In this document: piece by piece, positions 45,379-52,940 of the stretch
How positions within the stretch are numbered: position 1 is the stretch's first letter
How the letters are laid out: every line of letters begins with the position of its first letter
Assembly: GCF_022809775.1 (NCBI RefSeq)
Contig: NZ_CP094380.1
Location: 2,889,501 to 2,953,500, forward strand
DNA length: 64,000 bases
Origin: Pseudodesulfovibrio tunisiensis
GTDB taxonomy: Bacteria > Desulfobacterota > Desulfovibrionia > Desulfovibrionales > Desulfovibrionaceae
Direction: 5' to 3'
Translations under genes and position numbers: made by a program
Notes under the pieces: model-generated
Told to the model about the DNA's origin: nothing
What the model saw: the letters and a program-made list of their open reading frames with translations, nothing else
Databases searched by the model: none

Positions 45379-46212
45379 CTACACCCGTGTGCCGGGTACG
45401 TAGTCGCCGGGGTAGAGCTGTTTGAAGCCGTTGCGGATTTTTTGCACGTAGGCTGAATCGCGTTTCAGGGGATCGCTGTAGCGCGGGTCCCGCATCATTT
45501 CCACCAGCTTTTCCCGGGTCAGGTCCGGGCCCTGATCCATGCCTTCGCCGCGCAGGCCGTTTTCCAGCAGCAGGGGAGCCATGCGCGCAAAGGCGGAAAT
45601 GACTGCGGCCCGATCACCTGCACCTGTTGCGTCCAGTGCGTCGAGCAGTTCGTCGCCGCCAAGGGCGCGCACGCATTGCAGGGCGCGCGTGAGCACGTCC
45701 CGGGTCGCGCCCCGATGCACGCTGCGCAGCGCATCCAGTTCCCGGCCGCGCGCGGTTTCGGTTGCCTGCCGCTTTGATTCCATGGCCCGGACAGCCACGG
45801 GCAGAAACCACGTGTACAGCCCGGCCACCTGATCCGCAGTCAGGCCCAGCTCATGAGCGTGCGCCCGGAATTCGTTCAGGAAGTCCGCATCCATCTTGAA
45901 ATCCTCGGGCAGGTCCATGTCGGGCATGGCGTAGCCGTCCGGGGAATCCGGCCGTCCCAATGCCGCGTAGATTTCGGCCATGCGCTCCGGTGCGTGGTCT
46001 TCGGGCAGGGGAAGATATCCTTCGGGCCTGCGTCCGAGCATGCGCTGGGCATGGACCAAGGCCTTCACGGCCTCGTCCTTGGTTGCATATTTGGCCAGCG
46101 CCGGATGTTCGCGCAGCGGAATCTCGATTTCGCCCTTTTCCGGGTCGGTCACGGTCACGGTCCATTCCTCGGGAAGCGTGGTGCGCCAGTCCTGTCCGTT
46201 CCGGGTTTTCAT
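45379..46212 (-). CDS. phage capsid-assembly/scaffold-like protein
   Basis: A 277-residue acidic, mainly helical protein. It resembles scaffolding proteins encoded after the portal in short-tailed phages, with the characteristic L-G-R-P-D-S-P-D-G-Y segment (near residue 90) and a K-A-L-V-H-A-Q-R-M-L-G helix. Scaffolds template capsid shell assembly and are normally followed by the major capsid gene, but here a terminator follows instead. Its ATG overlaps the stop of the Bbp19-like gene by 4 bp, and AAGGAG precedes it. Confidence 0.75.
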   Translation of the reverse strand: MKTRNGQDWRTTLPEEWTVTVTDPEKGEIEIPLREHPALAKYATKDEAVKALVHAQRMLGRRPEGYLPLPEDHAPERMAEIYAALGRPDSPDGYAMPDMDLPEDFKMDADFLNEFRAHAHELGLTADQVAGLYTWFLPVAVRAMESKRQATETARGRELDALRSVHRGATRDVLTRALQCVRALGGDELLDALDATGAGDRAAVISAFARMAPLLLENGLRGEGMDQGPDLTREKLVEMMRDPRYSDPLKRDSAYVQKIRNGFKQLYPGDYVPGTRV

Positions 46213-46436
46213 TGGTCGTTCTCCTTGATGTTGATGAAGTTGGATTCGTCGGTCATGTGTCGGATGTGCAGAACCATGGATCGCCTGCCTTCGCCAAATT
46301 CGATGCGTCCGGGCTCCGGGGAGTAGGTGGAGCGCAGAAAGTATCCCCGCTCTTCCAGATCATGCAGCACGGCCCGTCCGTCCGGGGTTGCGAATGTGCG
46401 CTGGTATGCCCGGTGCAGTTCCAGAGGATCACGCAT
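46209..46436 (-). CDS. Bbp19-like phage protein
   Basis: A 75-residue protein resembling Bbp19 of Bordetella phage BPP-1, recognisable by the Y-Q-R-T-F-A-T-P-D-G-R-A-V-L-x-D-L motif. The start at ATG 46436 lies inside the portal gene's end (8-bp overlap) and its stop overlaps the scaffold ATG, so the three genes are translationally coupled. Function in the phage is not well defined; its position between portal and scaffold genes is typical. Confidence 0.78.
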   Translation of the reverse strand: MRDPLELHRAYQRTFATPDGRAVLHDLEERGYFLRSTYSPEPGRIEFGEGRRSMVLHIRHMTDESNFINIKENDQ

Positions 46437-48195
46437 GGTCGTCCTCCTGTCCGCCTTCGGTCCGAGGTTGCGGAAATGCGATCGGTTCCGGGATTCCCGG
46501 CACAGGATCGGTTTCCGTGTCCGGTTGTCCCGGGACAACGGCTCCGAGCAGTCCCTTTGCCAGTCCTACCAGTTCGGTCAGGGCATTGGGTTCGGCCATG
46601 CTTGCTTCGGACAGGGTGCGGGCGATTTCCGCAATGCGTGCTGTTGCCTCGGTCGCGGATGCGCCTTTTGCCTGAATCGTCTTGTCCTGTCGGTTCTGGG
46701 CCACGTCCGGCTCGGGCTTGAGATAGTCGGCGGGCGTGCCGAAGAGTTCGGCGGCATGCCGGGCCACCCGGTCCGTGTCGAAGTTGTCCATGATGCCGAA
46801 CGGGTCGCCCGAGCCCACGAGCGGGGCCAGATATTCCATGGTCTGGGCCAGCCCCCGGGCCTCGTACTGCTTTTGCGCCATGGCCACCGGCGAGGTGTAG
46901 CGCACCTCCAGATCGTCCGGGGCCAGTCCGTCCGGAAAGGGCGGGAACCAGCCGCTGCGGAGCATGATGCGGAACACCCTGCGGATGAGCGGGCTGAGGA
47001 ATTCGGTCTGGAGCCTGCCCAGAACCGGACCGAGCACGCGCATCTTTTCGGACTGCCGGATCACGGCTTCGGTGGCGGACACGGCAGGCCCGTCCGCCTT
47101 GAGCTGATCGGCAAGGAAGATGCGCAGGATGGATTCCCTGCGTTGGGCCATCATGTCTTCGGCCGCGCGCAGGTCCACGCTCACGGGCAGCGGTTCGATG
47201 CGGTCCTGCGATCCGGCCCGGTAATAGGACAGGCCGCCCGGCCCCGAACGGACCGGACCGAGAAAACCGTCATCCGGCACCATCAGGGGCGGGTCGCTCA
47301 TCTTTTCCGCTGCCATGAGCGCGGTTCTGCTCATGGCGTTGAGCACGCGGATGTCCGAGAGCGCGGTCATGCCCGGTCCACGTCCGTAGGCCTCGCCTGC
47401 TGCCTTGGCCCAGCGCGGCACCATGTACGGCATTTCCAGAAACCCGGATTCCTCGATCACGTGCAGGGTTTCGGTCTCCACATAGATCGAGGCCCACGGG
47501 AAGTTGCGCACCCCGATGCCGAGAGGATCGCGATCTGCACGGGGGCAGACCGCGTGCAGGATTTCCACGGTCTCCTCGGGTTTGTCCGCAGCCTTTTCAC
47601 GCACCTCCCCGGAGCACGCCCCGCCCCATTCCTGCACCGCCTGCCTGAGCGTGACCTTGTAGCGGCGGAACACGGTATCCACCACGCCGCGCGCGGATTC
47701 GGATACTGCCACCTCGCCAAGCGGGCGCGTGGAGAACCGGACCACGGCCTGCGCGTCCGCCTCCACGAACATGACCGAGGTGCCGAGCAGGGCCACGTCC
47801 AGATAGAGTTCGTGCACGTTGCTCTGGAAGCCCGTGGCCTCGTTGTTGAAGAGCGCGATCATGCGTTCCCGGGCCTGTTGCAGAAACTCGCGCACCTCGG
47901 CCGCGTCGCCTCTGGCCTTGTCCCGGACGCGGATGTCGAACCAGGGCAGGGCCGGATTGGTCAGCAGACCGCCCAGCGCCGAGGCCAGCAGCTCAAGGGC
48001 GTGCGTGGGCGTGGAATCGAACACGCATTCCGCGTCATTGCCTGCCGGGGATCGGCCCGGATTGCCCGTGAAGCTGTTCTTTCGTGGCAGAACGTACTCC
48101 GCCAGTTCTCGCCAGACAGGTTGCCACGGCTCCCGGGTCCGGGAAAGTCCCTGAAAACGGGAGACAAGGGTTTCGGCCTGTTCTCGTCTGTCCAT
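46429..48195 (-). CDS. phage portal (head-tail connector) protein, T7 gp8/BPP-1-like
   Basis: A 588-residue protein matching the head-tail connector family of short-tailed phages. The N-terminus has W-R-E-L-A-E-Y-V-L-P-R-K near residue 30. The stretch L-A-S-A-L-G-G-L-L-T-N-P and later A-R-G-L-A-Q-T-M-E-Y-L-A-P-L are also family-typical. It would form the dodecameric DNA gate at the capsid vertex. Full length and uninterrupted. It starts 2 bp before the 102-residue gene's stop, as part of one minus-strand operon. Confidence 0.87.
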   Translation of the reverse strand: MDRREQAETLVSRFQGLSRTREPWQPVWRELAEYVLPRKNSFTGNPGRSPAGNDAECVFDSTPTHALELLASALGGLLTNPALPWFDIRVRDKARGDAAEVREFLQQARERMIALFNNEATGFQSNVHELYLDVALLGTSVMFVEADAQAVVRFSTRPLGEVAVSESARGVVDTVFRRYKVTLRQAVQEWGGACSGEVREKAADKPEETVEILHAVCPRADRDPLGIGVRNFPWASIYVETETLHVIEESGFLEMPYMVPRWAKAAGEAYGRGPGMTALSDIRVLNAMSRTALMAAEKMSDPPLMVPDDGFLGPVRSGPGGLSYYRAGSQDRIEPLPVSVDLRAAEDMMAQRRESILRIFLADQLKADGPAVSATEAVIRQSEKMRVLGPVLGRLQTEFLSPLIRRVFRIMLRSGWFPPFPDGLAPDDLEVRYTSPVAMAQKQYEARGLAQTMEYLAPLVGSGDPFGIMDNFDTDRVARHAAELFGTPADYLKPEPDVAQNRQDKTIQAKGASATEATARIAEIARTLSEASMAEPNALTELVGLAKGLLGAVVPGQPDTETDPVPGIPEPIAFPQPRTEGGQEDDHA

Positions 48196-48196
48196 G

Positions 48197-48505
48197 TCAT
48201 TCCCCCAGTCTGTTCTTCAGGCCCGGCTGCCTGACTTTGGCGGGTTCGCCCAGTCCCTGCGCGCCCGTGGCCAGCAGGGAGTCGCGTCGCCTTGCCTTTT
48301 CCTTTCTGTGGCGTTCCGCCTCCCTGCCTTCGCGTACCTTGTCCCGTTTGCGTCGGCGTTCGTCCGCTTCCTTGCGCTCCAGTGCGGCTTCGCGCTCGGC
48401 CCGTTCCCGGGCTGCCGCGTCCGCCTGCGACGAGCCGCGCCCGCCGCTGTTCATGGACGCGACCGTCCCCACCAGTGTTGCAATGGCTGCCACTTCTCCA
48501 CCCAT
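48197..48505 (-). CDS. small charged coiled-coil protein, first gene of the portal block
   Basis: A 102-residue protein starting M-G-G-E-V with a short hydrophobic stretch, then about 50 residues of R/E/K-rich helix and a D-S-L-L-A-T-G end. It resembles in scheme the protein at 28497-28973. The ATG at 48505 has AAGGAGG upstream. Could be an internal-virion, scaffold-accessory or small-terminase-like protein; no specific family was recognised. Confidence 0.65.
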   Translation of the reverse strand: MGGEVAAIATLVGTVASMNSGGRGSSQADAAARERAEREAALERKEADERRRKRDKVREGREAERHRKEKARRRDSLLATGAQGLGEPAKVRQPGLKNRLGE

Positions 48506-48617
48506 GAAATCCTCCTTGGGTTGCCGGTTTTCCCGTATTCTATTCCCGGATTCTCCGCAGGACGGAAAACGGGCCGGGCAGGAGGGGAAACGGGCAGAAA
48601 AAGACGCTTGACAGAAG
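48506..48617 (-). promoter_or_regulatory. leader of the portal block, similar to the nozzle-block leader
   Basis: Reading the minus strand from 48617: TTCTGTCAAGCGTCTTT, then CCTGCCCGGCCCG, then CCGGGA, TAGAAT and GAAAACCG, ending at the AGGAGG of the first gene. Order and spacing match 31203-31100. TAGAAT could be a -10, but no -35 is evident at 17 bp. The common segment suggests coregulation or shared descent. Confidence 0.6.
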
Positions 48618-48637
48618 CTGATCGCTGATATTCATCG

Positions 48638-48751
48638 GTGAATGAATACACTTGTTTGCTCCTGCAGGCCCTTGAGGAGCCGGAACCGTATCAGCAGTTC
48701 TTCGACTCCTTTTCGAAATCCATGTTTCTGGCCGCCCACAACGTGGACTGA
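48638..48751 (+). CDS. possible 37-residue peptide (or gene fragment)
   Basis: GTG 48638 opens a short frame whose translation looks protein-like (L-L-Q-A-L-E-E-P-E-P-Y-Q-Q-F-F-D-S-F) and ends at TGA 48749-48751. A TTGACA (48608-48613) with TATTCA 15 bp later lies upstream, and a strong terminator follows at 48789. No ribosome binding site. It could be a fragment of a lost gene. Confidence 0.3.
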   Translation: MNEYTCLLLQALEEPEPYQQFFDSFSKSMFLAAHNVD

Positions 48752-48788
48752 TCAGGCTGCCGAGAAAGGCCAGATCGCTTCGTTGCTG

Positions 48789-48842
48789 CAAAAAAAGGCA
48801 AACCCTCGCGTATGGGAAATACGCGTTGGGCTTGCCTTTTTT
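48789..48842. terminator. long bidirectional terminator
   Basis: AAAAGGCAAACCCTCGCGTA and its imperfect complement form a stem of about 19 bp around TGGGAA, with A-run and T-run on the two sides. Confidence 0.8.
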
Positions 48843-48921
48843 TTGTGCCTTGCCGCTCTTCATTTTGGCCCAGCCAGCCGTTTTCTTTGGCGGGCAGTCC
48901 GGTAGCCATTGAAAGAAGATG

Positions 48922-48954
48922 AGCGTCCTTCCGGTTTCGGGAGGACGCTTTTTT
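48922..48954 (+). terminator. second terminator ahead of the repeat-protein operon
   Basis: GCGTCCTTCC (48923-48932) and GGGAGGACGC (48939-48948) pair with one T-G wobble, followed by six T. With the previous one it isolates the downstream promoter. Confidence 0.7.
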
Positions 48955-48976
48955 GCCTGATGGGTATTTTTCGCAA

Positions 48977-48997
48977 ATCATTCGGTTGCCGAATGAT
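48977..48997 (+). promoter_or_regulatory. palindromic operator candidate upstream of the repeat-protein operon
   Basis: ATCATTCGG-ttg-CCGAATGAT, a perfect 9-bp inverted repeat about 25 bp upstream of the -35. Typical size for a dimeric repressor or activator site. Confidence 0.6.
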
Positions 48998-49021
48998 AGA
49001 TGTCTGGAACCGTTATACTTC

Positions 49022-49059
49022 TTGACCGCGGGAAAACCGGGCATATAGTATGTATATGC
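49022..49059 (+). promoter_or_regulatory. promoter with inverted repeat over the -10
   Basis: TTGACC (49022-49027), 16-bp spacer, TATAGT (49044-49049). The -10 is embedded in GCATATA-gtatg-TATATGC (49041-49059), a perfect 7-bp inverted repeat, so transcription is probably tightly controlled. Confidence 0.65.
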
Positions 49060-49108
49060 CACAATGCCTGTACTGGGCAGAGCGGCTTGGAAACAGGGGA
49101 GACAGTGC

Positions 49109-50062
49109 ATGTCAATGCAGGGCGTTACCGATTTCATCGTGGCCGGCCCAGCAGGTCAGGTGACGGCTGGTCCAGCCGGGTCGTTCACGGCCGGGCCTCC
49201 GGGGCAGGTCTCCATTGGCGCGGCCGCGCATGTTCCCATTGATACTTCCCCGGCCCATGTCCCCATTGACGCGACTCCCGCAACCATTCCCTATGCCGCA
49301 CCCAGCGGTACATCCTCTTCCAGCGCGTTTGCCGGAGTCGGTGGCGGCGGTGGCGGTGGCTTCACTCAGGGCGGAGGCGGTGGCGGCTCCGCAGCTGGCG
49401 GGACCAGCGCCGCGCACATCGGTGGCGGTGGGGGCGGGGATGCGCCCCGCGACAACACGGGCGCAGGCTCGGTGCAGGGCGGCGGTGGCGGCAGTTCCGG
49501 CCAGACCGGGAGCAGCGGTTCCGTGGGACAGTCCACGGGTGGCGGCATGGCCATTCAGGGCGGCGGCAATGTGCAGCTCTCGCCCAATGTGGGCGGCAAC
49601 GCGATTCAGGCCACGGGCGCGGTTCCCGTCTCTCCGGGAGGCGGCGGACCTGCGGAATCGCGCGGCGGACGCGTTCCGGATTCCGTGGGCGAGGTGCGTA
49701 TTGCGCCCAAGCTCGGGGTGCAGCCCATTTCTCCGGCCGGCTCCGTGCCCATGACGCCCAAGCTCGGATTCTTCCTGCCTACGCTCACCGGATTCGTGCC
49801 GTCCACGCCCGGCGGGTTCGTGTTTCCCCACAACATGACCAACTGGCACGGCTCGTGGTTCGGCCACAACCAGAACTGGCCGAGCGACGTGTTCCATCAT
49901 TCCACCGTGTCCATGGGCTTTCAGCCGACCAGGGTGCCGCCGTTCTGGATTCCCACGGCGGACGGGTACGAGGAGCCGTTGCCCGTGAAGGCCGGGGGTG
50001 GTGTGGATCAGGACTCGGGCCGGGCGCTGCGCCGCTGGACATGCGCACCAGCTACGAGATGA
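49109..50062 (+). CDS. glycine-rich repeat protein, possible N-terminal part of a fibrous protein
   Basis: A 317-residue protein without signal peptide. Residues 8-60 carry short repeats (A-G-P-A-G-Q, A-G-P-A-G-S, A-G-P-P-G-Q; twice H-V-P-I-D). Residues about 75-165 are poly-Gly segments. Residues 165-235 have P-K-L-G-V/F and S-P repeats, and the C-terminal 80 are aromatic-rich (N-W-H-G-S-W-F-G-H-N). AGGGGAG precedes ATG 49109. The last residues (about 300-317) look out of frame, whereas a -1 shift near 50020-50035 continues smoothly into the next gene. It may be an adhesin or virion appendage; no family recognised. Confidence 0.7.
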   Translation: MSMQGVTDFIVAGPAGQVTAGPAGSFTAGPPGQVSIGAAAHVPIDTSPAHVPIDATPATIPYAAPSGTSSSSAFAGVGGGGGGGFTQGGGGGGSAAGGTSAAHIGGGGGGDAPRDNTGAGSVQGGGGGSSGQTGSSGSVGQSTGGGMAIQGGGNVQLSPNVGGNAIQATGAVPVSPGGGGPAESRGGRVPDSVGEVRIAPKLGVQPISPAGSVPMTPKLGFFLPTLTGFVPSTPGGFVFPHNMTNWHGSWFGHNQNWPSDVFHHSTVSMGFQPTRVPPFWIPTADGYEEPLPVKAGGGVDQDSGRALRRWTCAPATR

Positions 50063-51333
50063 ACATCGATCAGGGACAGGAAATCACGCAGGAGAGGAAG
50101 AACGATTACAGCGAATCCGTGGACAACGTGTTCGACATGGCCATGGAGTCGGTGATCAATCGTTCCGAAAACTATTCCAGCGAGCAGAATCTGACCGAGA
50201 ATCAGGTTGTCAATCAGGATTTGAGCACGGACAGGCATGTCGAGCAGGTCACGAATCAGAGCACCGAGAACCGGACCGAGAACGTGACGCAGGAAAATCG
50301 GCAGGTGGACAATGCCCAGTACAATGATCATGAAATCGTGATCAACGAGAATCGGCAGGTCGACAACCGCAACGAGAACGTGGAGGTCCGCAATCAGGAC
50401 AACCGCGAAACCGAGGTGCGGGAAAACAATACCGTGCGCAACGAGCCGGACAATTCCGTGACCAGTTTCGTGGACCGGACCGACCTGCATGTGGTCAACG
50501 ACAATGCCCGCACATCCGTGGAAGACCATTCGCAGACTCAGGAGTTCCATTCCTCGAACGTGTTTCGGCAGGAGGACAACTCCACCCGGGTGCAGGAGGA
50601 GAATACGCGGAACGTGTTTGCCGAGGACCGCGAATCCAATGTGCATTTCAATGAAACCCGGGTGAACGAGTCCGACAACTCGAGCACCGTGGAACAGAAC
50701 ACCGCGTTTTCCTTTTCGCAGCAGGACAATTCCCGAACCTCCTACGTGAATGACGCGGACACGAATCTGGTGGAAAACAGGGACACCGCCTACCACTTCA
50801 ACGACACCCATGTTTCCGAGATCGACCAGTCCAGCCACGTGGAGCAGGAAGCGAATTATGCGTATCCGCAGGTGGACAACTCGCGTACCACGTATGTGGA
50901 CGACAATGACACGAATCTGGTGGAGAACAGCGAAACGGACTATCATTTCAACGACACGCGCGTGTACGAGACGGATCAGTCCCGGAACGTGGATCAGGAC
51001 CTGAACTACACCTTCGTGACACAGGACAATTCCCGGACCACGCATGTCAACGACAATGATTCCCATCTGGTGGAAAATCGCATCACCGAGCTCGATTTCG
51101 GGGAAACCCGCGTGCTGGAGGCGGACAATTCCCACACCGTGAATCAGGATCTGGATTACAACTACATCGACCAGAACAATTCCGTGACCAACTTCGTGGA
51201 CGGGTCCGAATACACGGTCATGAACATCGACAGTCCCACCTATTTCTTCGACAACTCCAACACCACGGTCATCGACATGGCCCTTCAGGCCCCGGAACGC
51301 CCGGGCGGCGGCATCATGGTCGGCAACGCGTGA
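50041..51333 (+). CDS. Asn/Asp-rich protein with 50-residue repeats
   Basis: A 430-residue protein (ATG 50041, or ATG 50059 overlapping the previous stop) dominated by N, D, E, T, V and S. Four full and one partial 50-residue repeats start at residues 179, 229, 279, 329 and 379, i.e. exactly every 150 bp at 50575, 50725, 50875, 51025 and 51175. Each begins D/N-N-S and contains V-E-N in the middle and a V-x-Q-D/E near residue 40. The first 175 residues are a looser version (E-N-R-Q-V-D-N twice). No signal peptide, cysteine or known domain. The pattern suggests a beta-solenoid or fibrous shaft. No ribosome binding site is seen, so coupling or frameshifting from the upstream gene is likely. Confidence 0.72.
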   Translation: MRTSYEMNIDQGQEITQERKNDYSESVDNVFDMAMESVINRSENYSSEQNLTENQVVNQDLSTDRHVEQVTNQSTENRTENVTQENRQVDNAQYNDHEIVINENRQVDNRNENVEVRNQDNRETEVRENNTVRNEPDNSVTSFVDRTDLHVVNDNARTSVEDHSQTQEFHSSNVFRQEDNSTRVQEENTRNVFAEDRESNVHFNETRVNESDNSSTVEQNTAFSFSQQDNSRTSYVNDADTNLVENRDTAYHFNDTHVSEIDQSSHVEQEANYAYPQVDNSRTTYVDDNDTNLVENSETDYHFNDTRVYETDQSRNVDQDLNYTFVTQDNSRTTHVNDNDSHLVENRITELDFGETRVLEADNSHTVNQDLDYNYIDQNNSVTNFVDGSEYTVMNIDSPTYFFDNSNTTVIDMALQAPERPGGGIMVGNA

Positions 51334-51418
51334 CAAGGCCATTCAGAGGCAAGCAGAAGTCGACTCGACGGCAATTGAATTGTTTTGAGAGCAGATTGAT
51401 TTTGCAGCCATCGAAAAA

Positions 51419-51450
51419 GGCCGGACAACACACGTTGTCCGGCTTTTTTC
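51419..51450 (+). terminator. terminator of the repeat-protein operon
   Basis: CCGGACAAC (51421-51429), loop ACAC, GTTGTCCGG (51434-51442), then C and six T. Confidence 0.88.
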
Positions 51451-51503
51451 CGTTTTCCCCGGCGGAGGAGGAAGCCGGGGAAGGTTCGGTATTCGGTTCG
51501 GCC

Positions 51504-52115
51504 TCAGATTTTCTGTTCAACCTGTTCGAAACAGGGGATGCAGAGGGTGCGACCGTCGAACAGGCGGATGCGGGATTCCATGACCGGCTCGCCGCAGGCT
51601 GCGCAGGTCAGGGTGTCGAGAATTTTGGCGGGCCGGGGTTGCAGGTCGCGCGGCCTGTCCACGTGAAACAGGTCCTCAAGGGGAATGGACAGAACGTGCT
51701 TCTGCATCAGGGTGCGCAATTCGTCCAGCCGCACGTCCTGTTCGGGCGTGCTTTCGCCGTCCACACTGCGTTTCATGAGGTTGCGGCTTTCCGGATAGGC
51801 CGGGCCCATGGAATCGGATTTGAGCACGATGCGCCAGCCCTGTCCCGTGTCGCGGTTGTAGAAGGAAAATGCGGTCTTGCCGTAGTCGCGGTGGATCAGG
51901 TTGCCCTTGCCGAACGTGCAGCCGGTCAGGAACTGGATCGCGTCCACGCCGCACATGTCGGTTTCGCACACGGCCATGACATCGATCCGGTCATTGTGCC
52001 CGATGCGCTGGAGACAGAATTCCGAGGCCCGGATGCCGATGGCAAGCCCCGGACAGGAATGGCCGTGAAACGCGATGCAGCGGTCAATGTCCGAAGCGGG
52101 GATGGTGCAGTTCAT
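51504..52115 (-). CDS. FmdE-family protein with C-terminal zinc ribbon
   Basis: A 203-residue protein related to subunit E of formylmethanofuran dehydrogenase. It has the conserved F-H-G-H-S-C-P-G-L-A and C-T-F-G-K-G-N motifs in the N-terminal domain, and a C-A-A-C/C-I-P-C ribbon at the end. In non-methanogens the family often accompanies molybdate, tungstate or other metal ABC importers, and here it is last in such an operon. A role in metal trafficking or cofactor handling is inferred. Confidence 0.87.
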   Translation of the reverse strand: MNCTIPASDIDRCIAFHGHSCPGLAIGIRASEFCLQRIGHNDRIDVMAVCETDMCGVDAIQFLTGCTFGKGNLIHRDYGKTAFSFYNRDTGQGWRIVLKSDSMGPAYPESRNLMKRSVDGESTPEQDVRLDELRTLMQKHVLSIPLEDLFHVDRPRDLQPRPAKILDTLTCAACGEPVMESRIRLFDGRTLCIPCFEQVEQKI

Positions 52116-52124
52116 GGAGTTCTC

Positions 52125-52940
52125 CTATTGGGGCCTGCGCAGTCCGTGCGCATGCGTGTGGGGATGGGATTTTGCGGGCGGCTCCTGGCACAGGGGCACC
52201 ACCACGGGCGCGCCGTGCAGGAATTCGATGTGCACGGGCAGGCCGTAAACTTCCTCGATGATCTCCGGGGTCACGGACGCCCGATCCGTGGCCGCGAAAA
52301 TCGTGCCGTCCTTGAGAAAGAGGAATTTGTCTCCGAATCTGAGGGCCTGATTCAGATCGTGCATGGTCATGACTGCGGCCATGTCGTGGCTGTCCACGGC
52401 CTCGCGCACGAACGCGAGAATCTCCATCTGGTTGAACAGGTCCAGACTGCTGGTCGGCTCATCCAGAAGCAGGACGTGCGGTTCCTGAACCAGAGCGCGG
52501 GCAATGCAGACCTTTTGCAGTTCTCCGCCGCTCATCTCGTCGATGTGGCGCAGGGCCAGCTCTTTGAGCCCGAGCCGGTTCACGGCTGCGTCCACGATTT
52601 CCAGATCATGTCTGGAAACCCGCCAGCGGATGTGCGGTCTGCGGCCCATGAGAATGGCGTCGAACGCGGTGATGCGTCCGGTCTCGGGGCGCTGGGCCAC
52701 GTAACCGAGGCGTCGCGCGATTTCCAGCGGGGCCATGCGCGAAAGGTCCTCGCCCTGTACCGCGACCGACCCGCCGCCGGGCCTGTGAATGGCGTTCAGG
52801 CATTTGAGCAGCGTGGTCTTGCCCACGCCGTTCGGACCGAGGATGACCAGTATTTCCCCGGGAGCCACGCCAAAGGTCACGTCCCGGAGAATCTCCGAAC
52901 TGCCGTATTCGAACCTGAGGGAATTCACGTTCAGGATCAT
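52125..52940 (-). CDS. ABC transporter ATP-binding protein (FecE/BtuD-like)
   Basis: A 271-residue ATPase of a FecCD-type metal-chelate importer. Walker A is G-P-N-G-V-G-K-T (residues about 36-43), signature M-S-G-G-E near 143, Walker B V-L-L-L-D-E, and the switch His is in M-T-M-H-D. The C-terminal tail H-P-H-T-H-A-H-G is His-rich and may bind metal. Its ATG overlaps the stop of the permease gene (4 bp). Confidence 0.92.
   Translation of the reverse strand: MILNVNSLRFEYGSSEILRDVTFGVAPGEILVILGPNGVGKTTLLKCLNAIHRPGGGSVAVQGEDLSRMAPLEIARRLGYVAQRPETGRITAFDAILMGRRPHIRWRVSRHDLEIVDAAVNRLGLKELALRHIDEMSGGELQKVCIARALVQEPHVLLLDEPTSSLDLFNQMEILAFVREAVDSHDMAAVMTMHDLNQALRFGDKFLFLKDGTIFAATDRASVTPEIIEEVYGLPVHIEFLHGAPVVVPLCQEPPAKSHPHTHAHGLRRPQ

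Noticed and set aside
48642..48905. 87-codon plus-strand frame over the terminator region
   Set aside because: It reads through a strong hairpin terminator and has poor protein character. The shorter frame at 48638-48751 is more plausible and is listed with low confidence.
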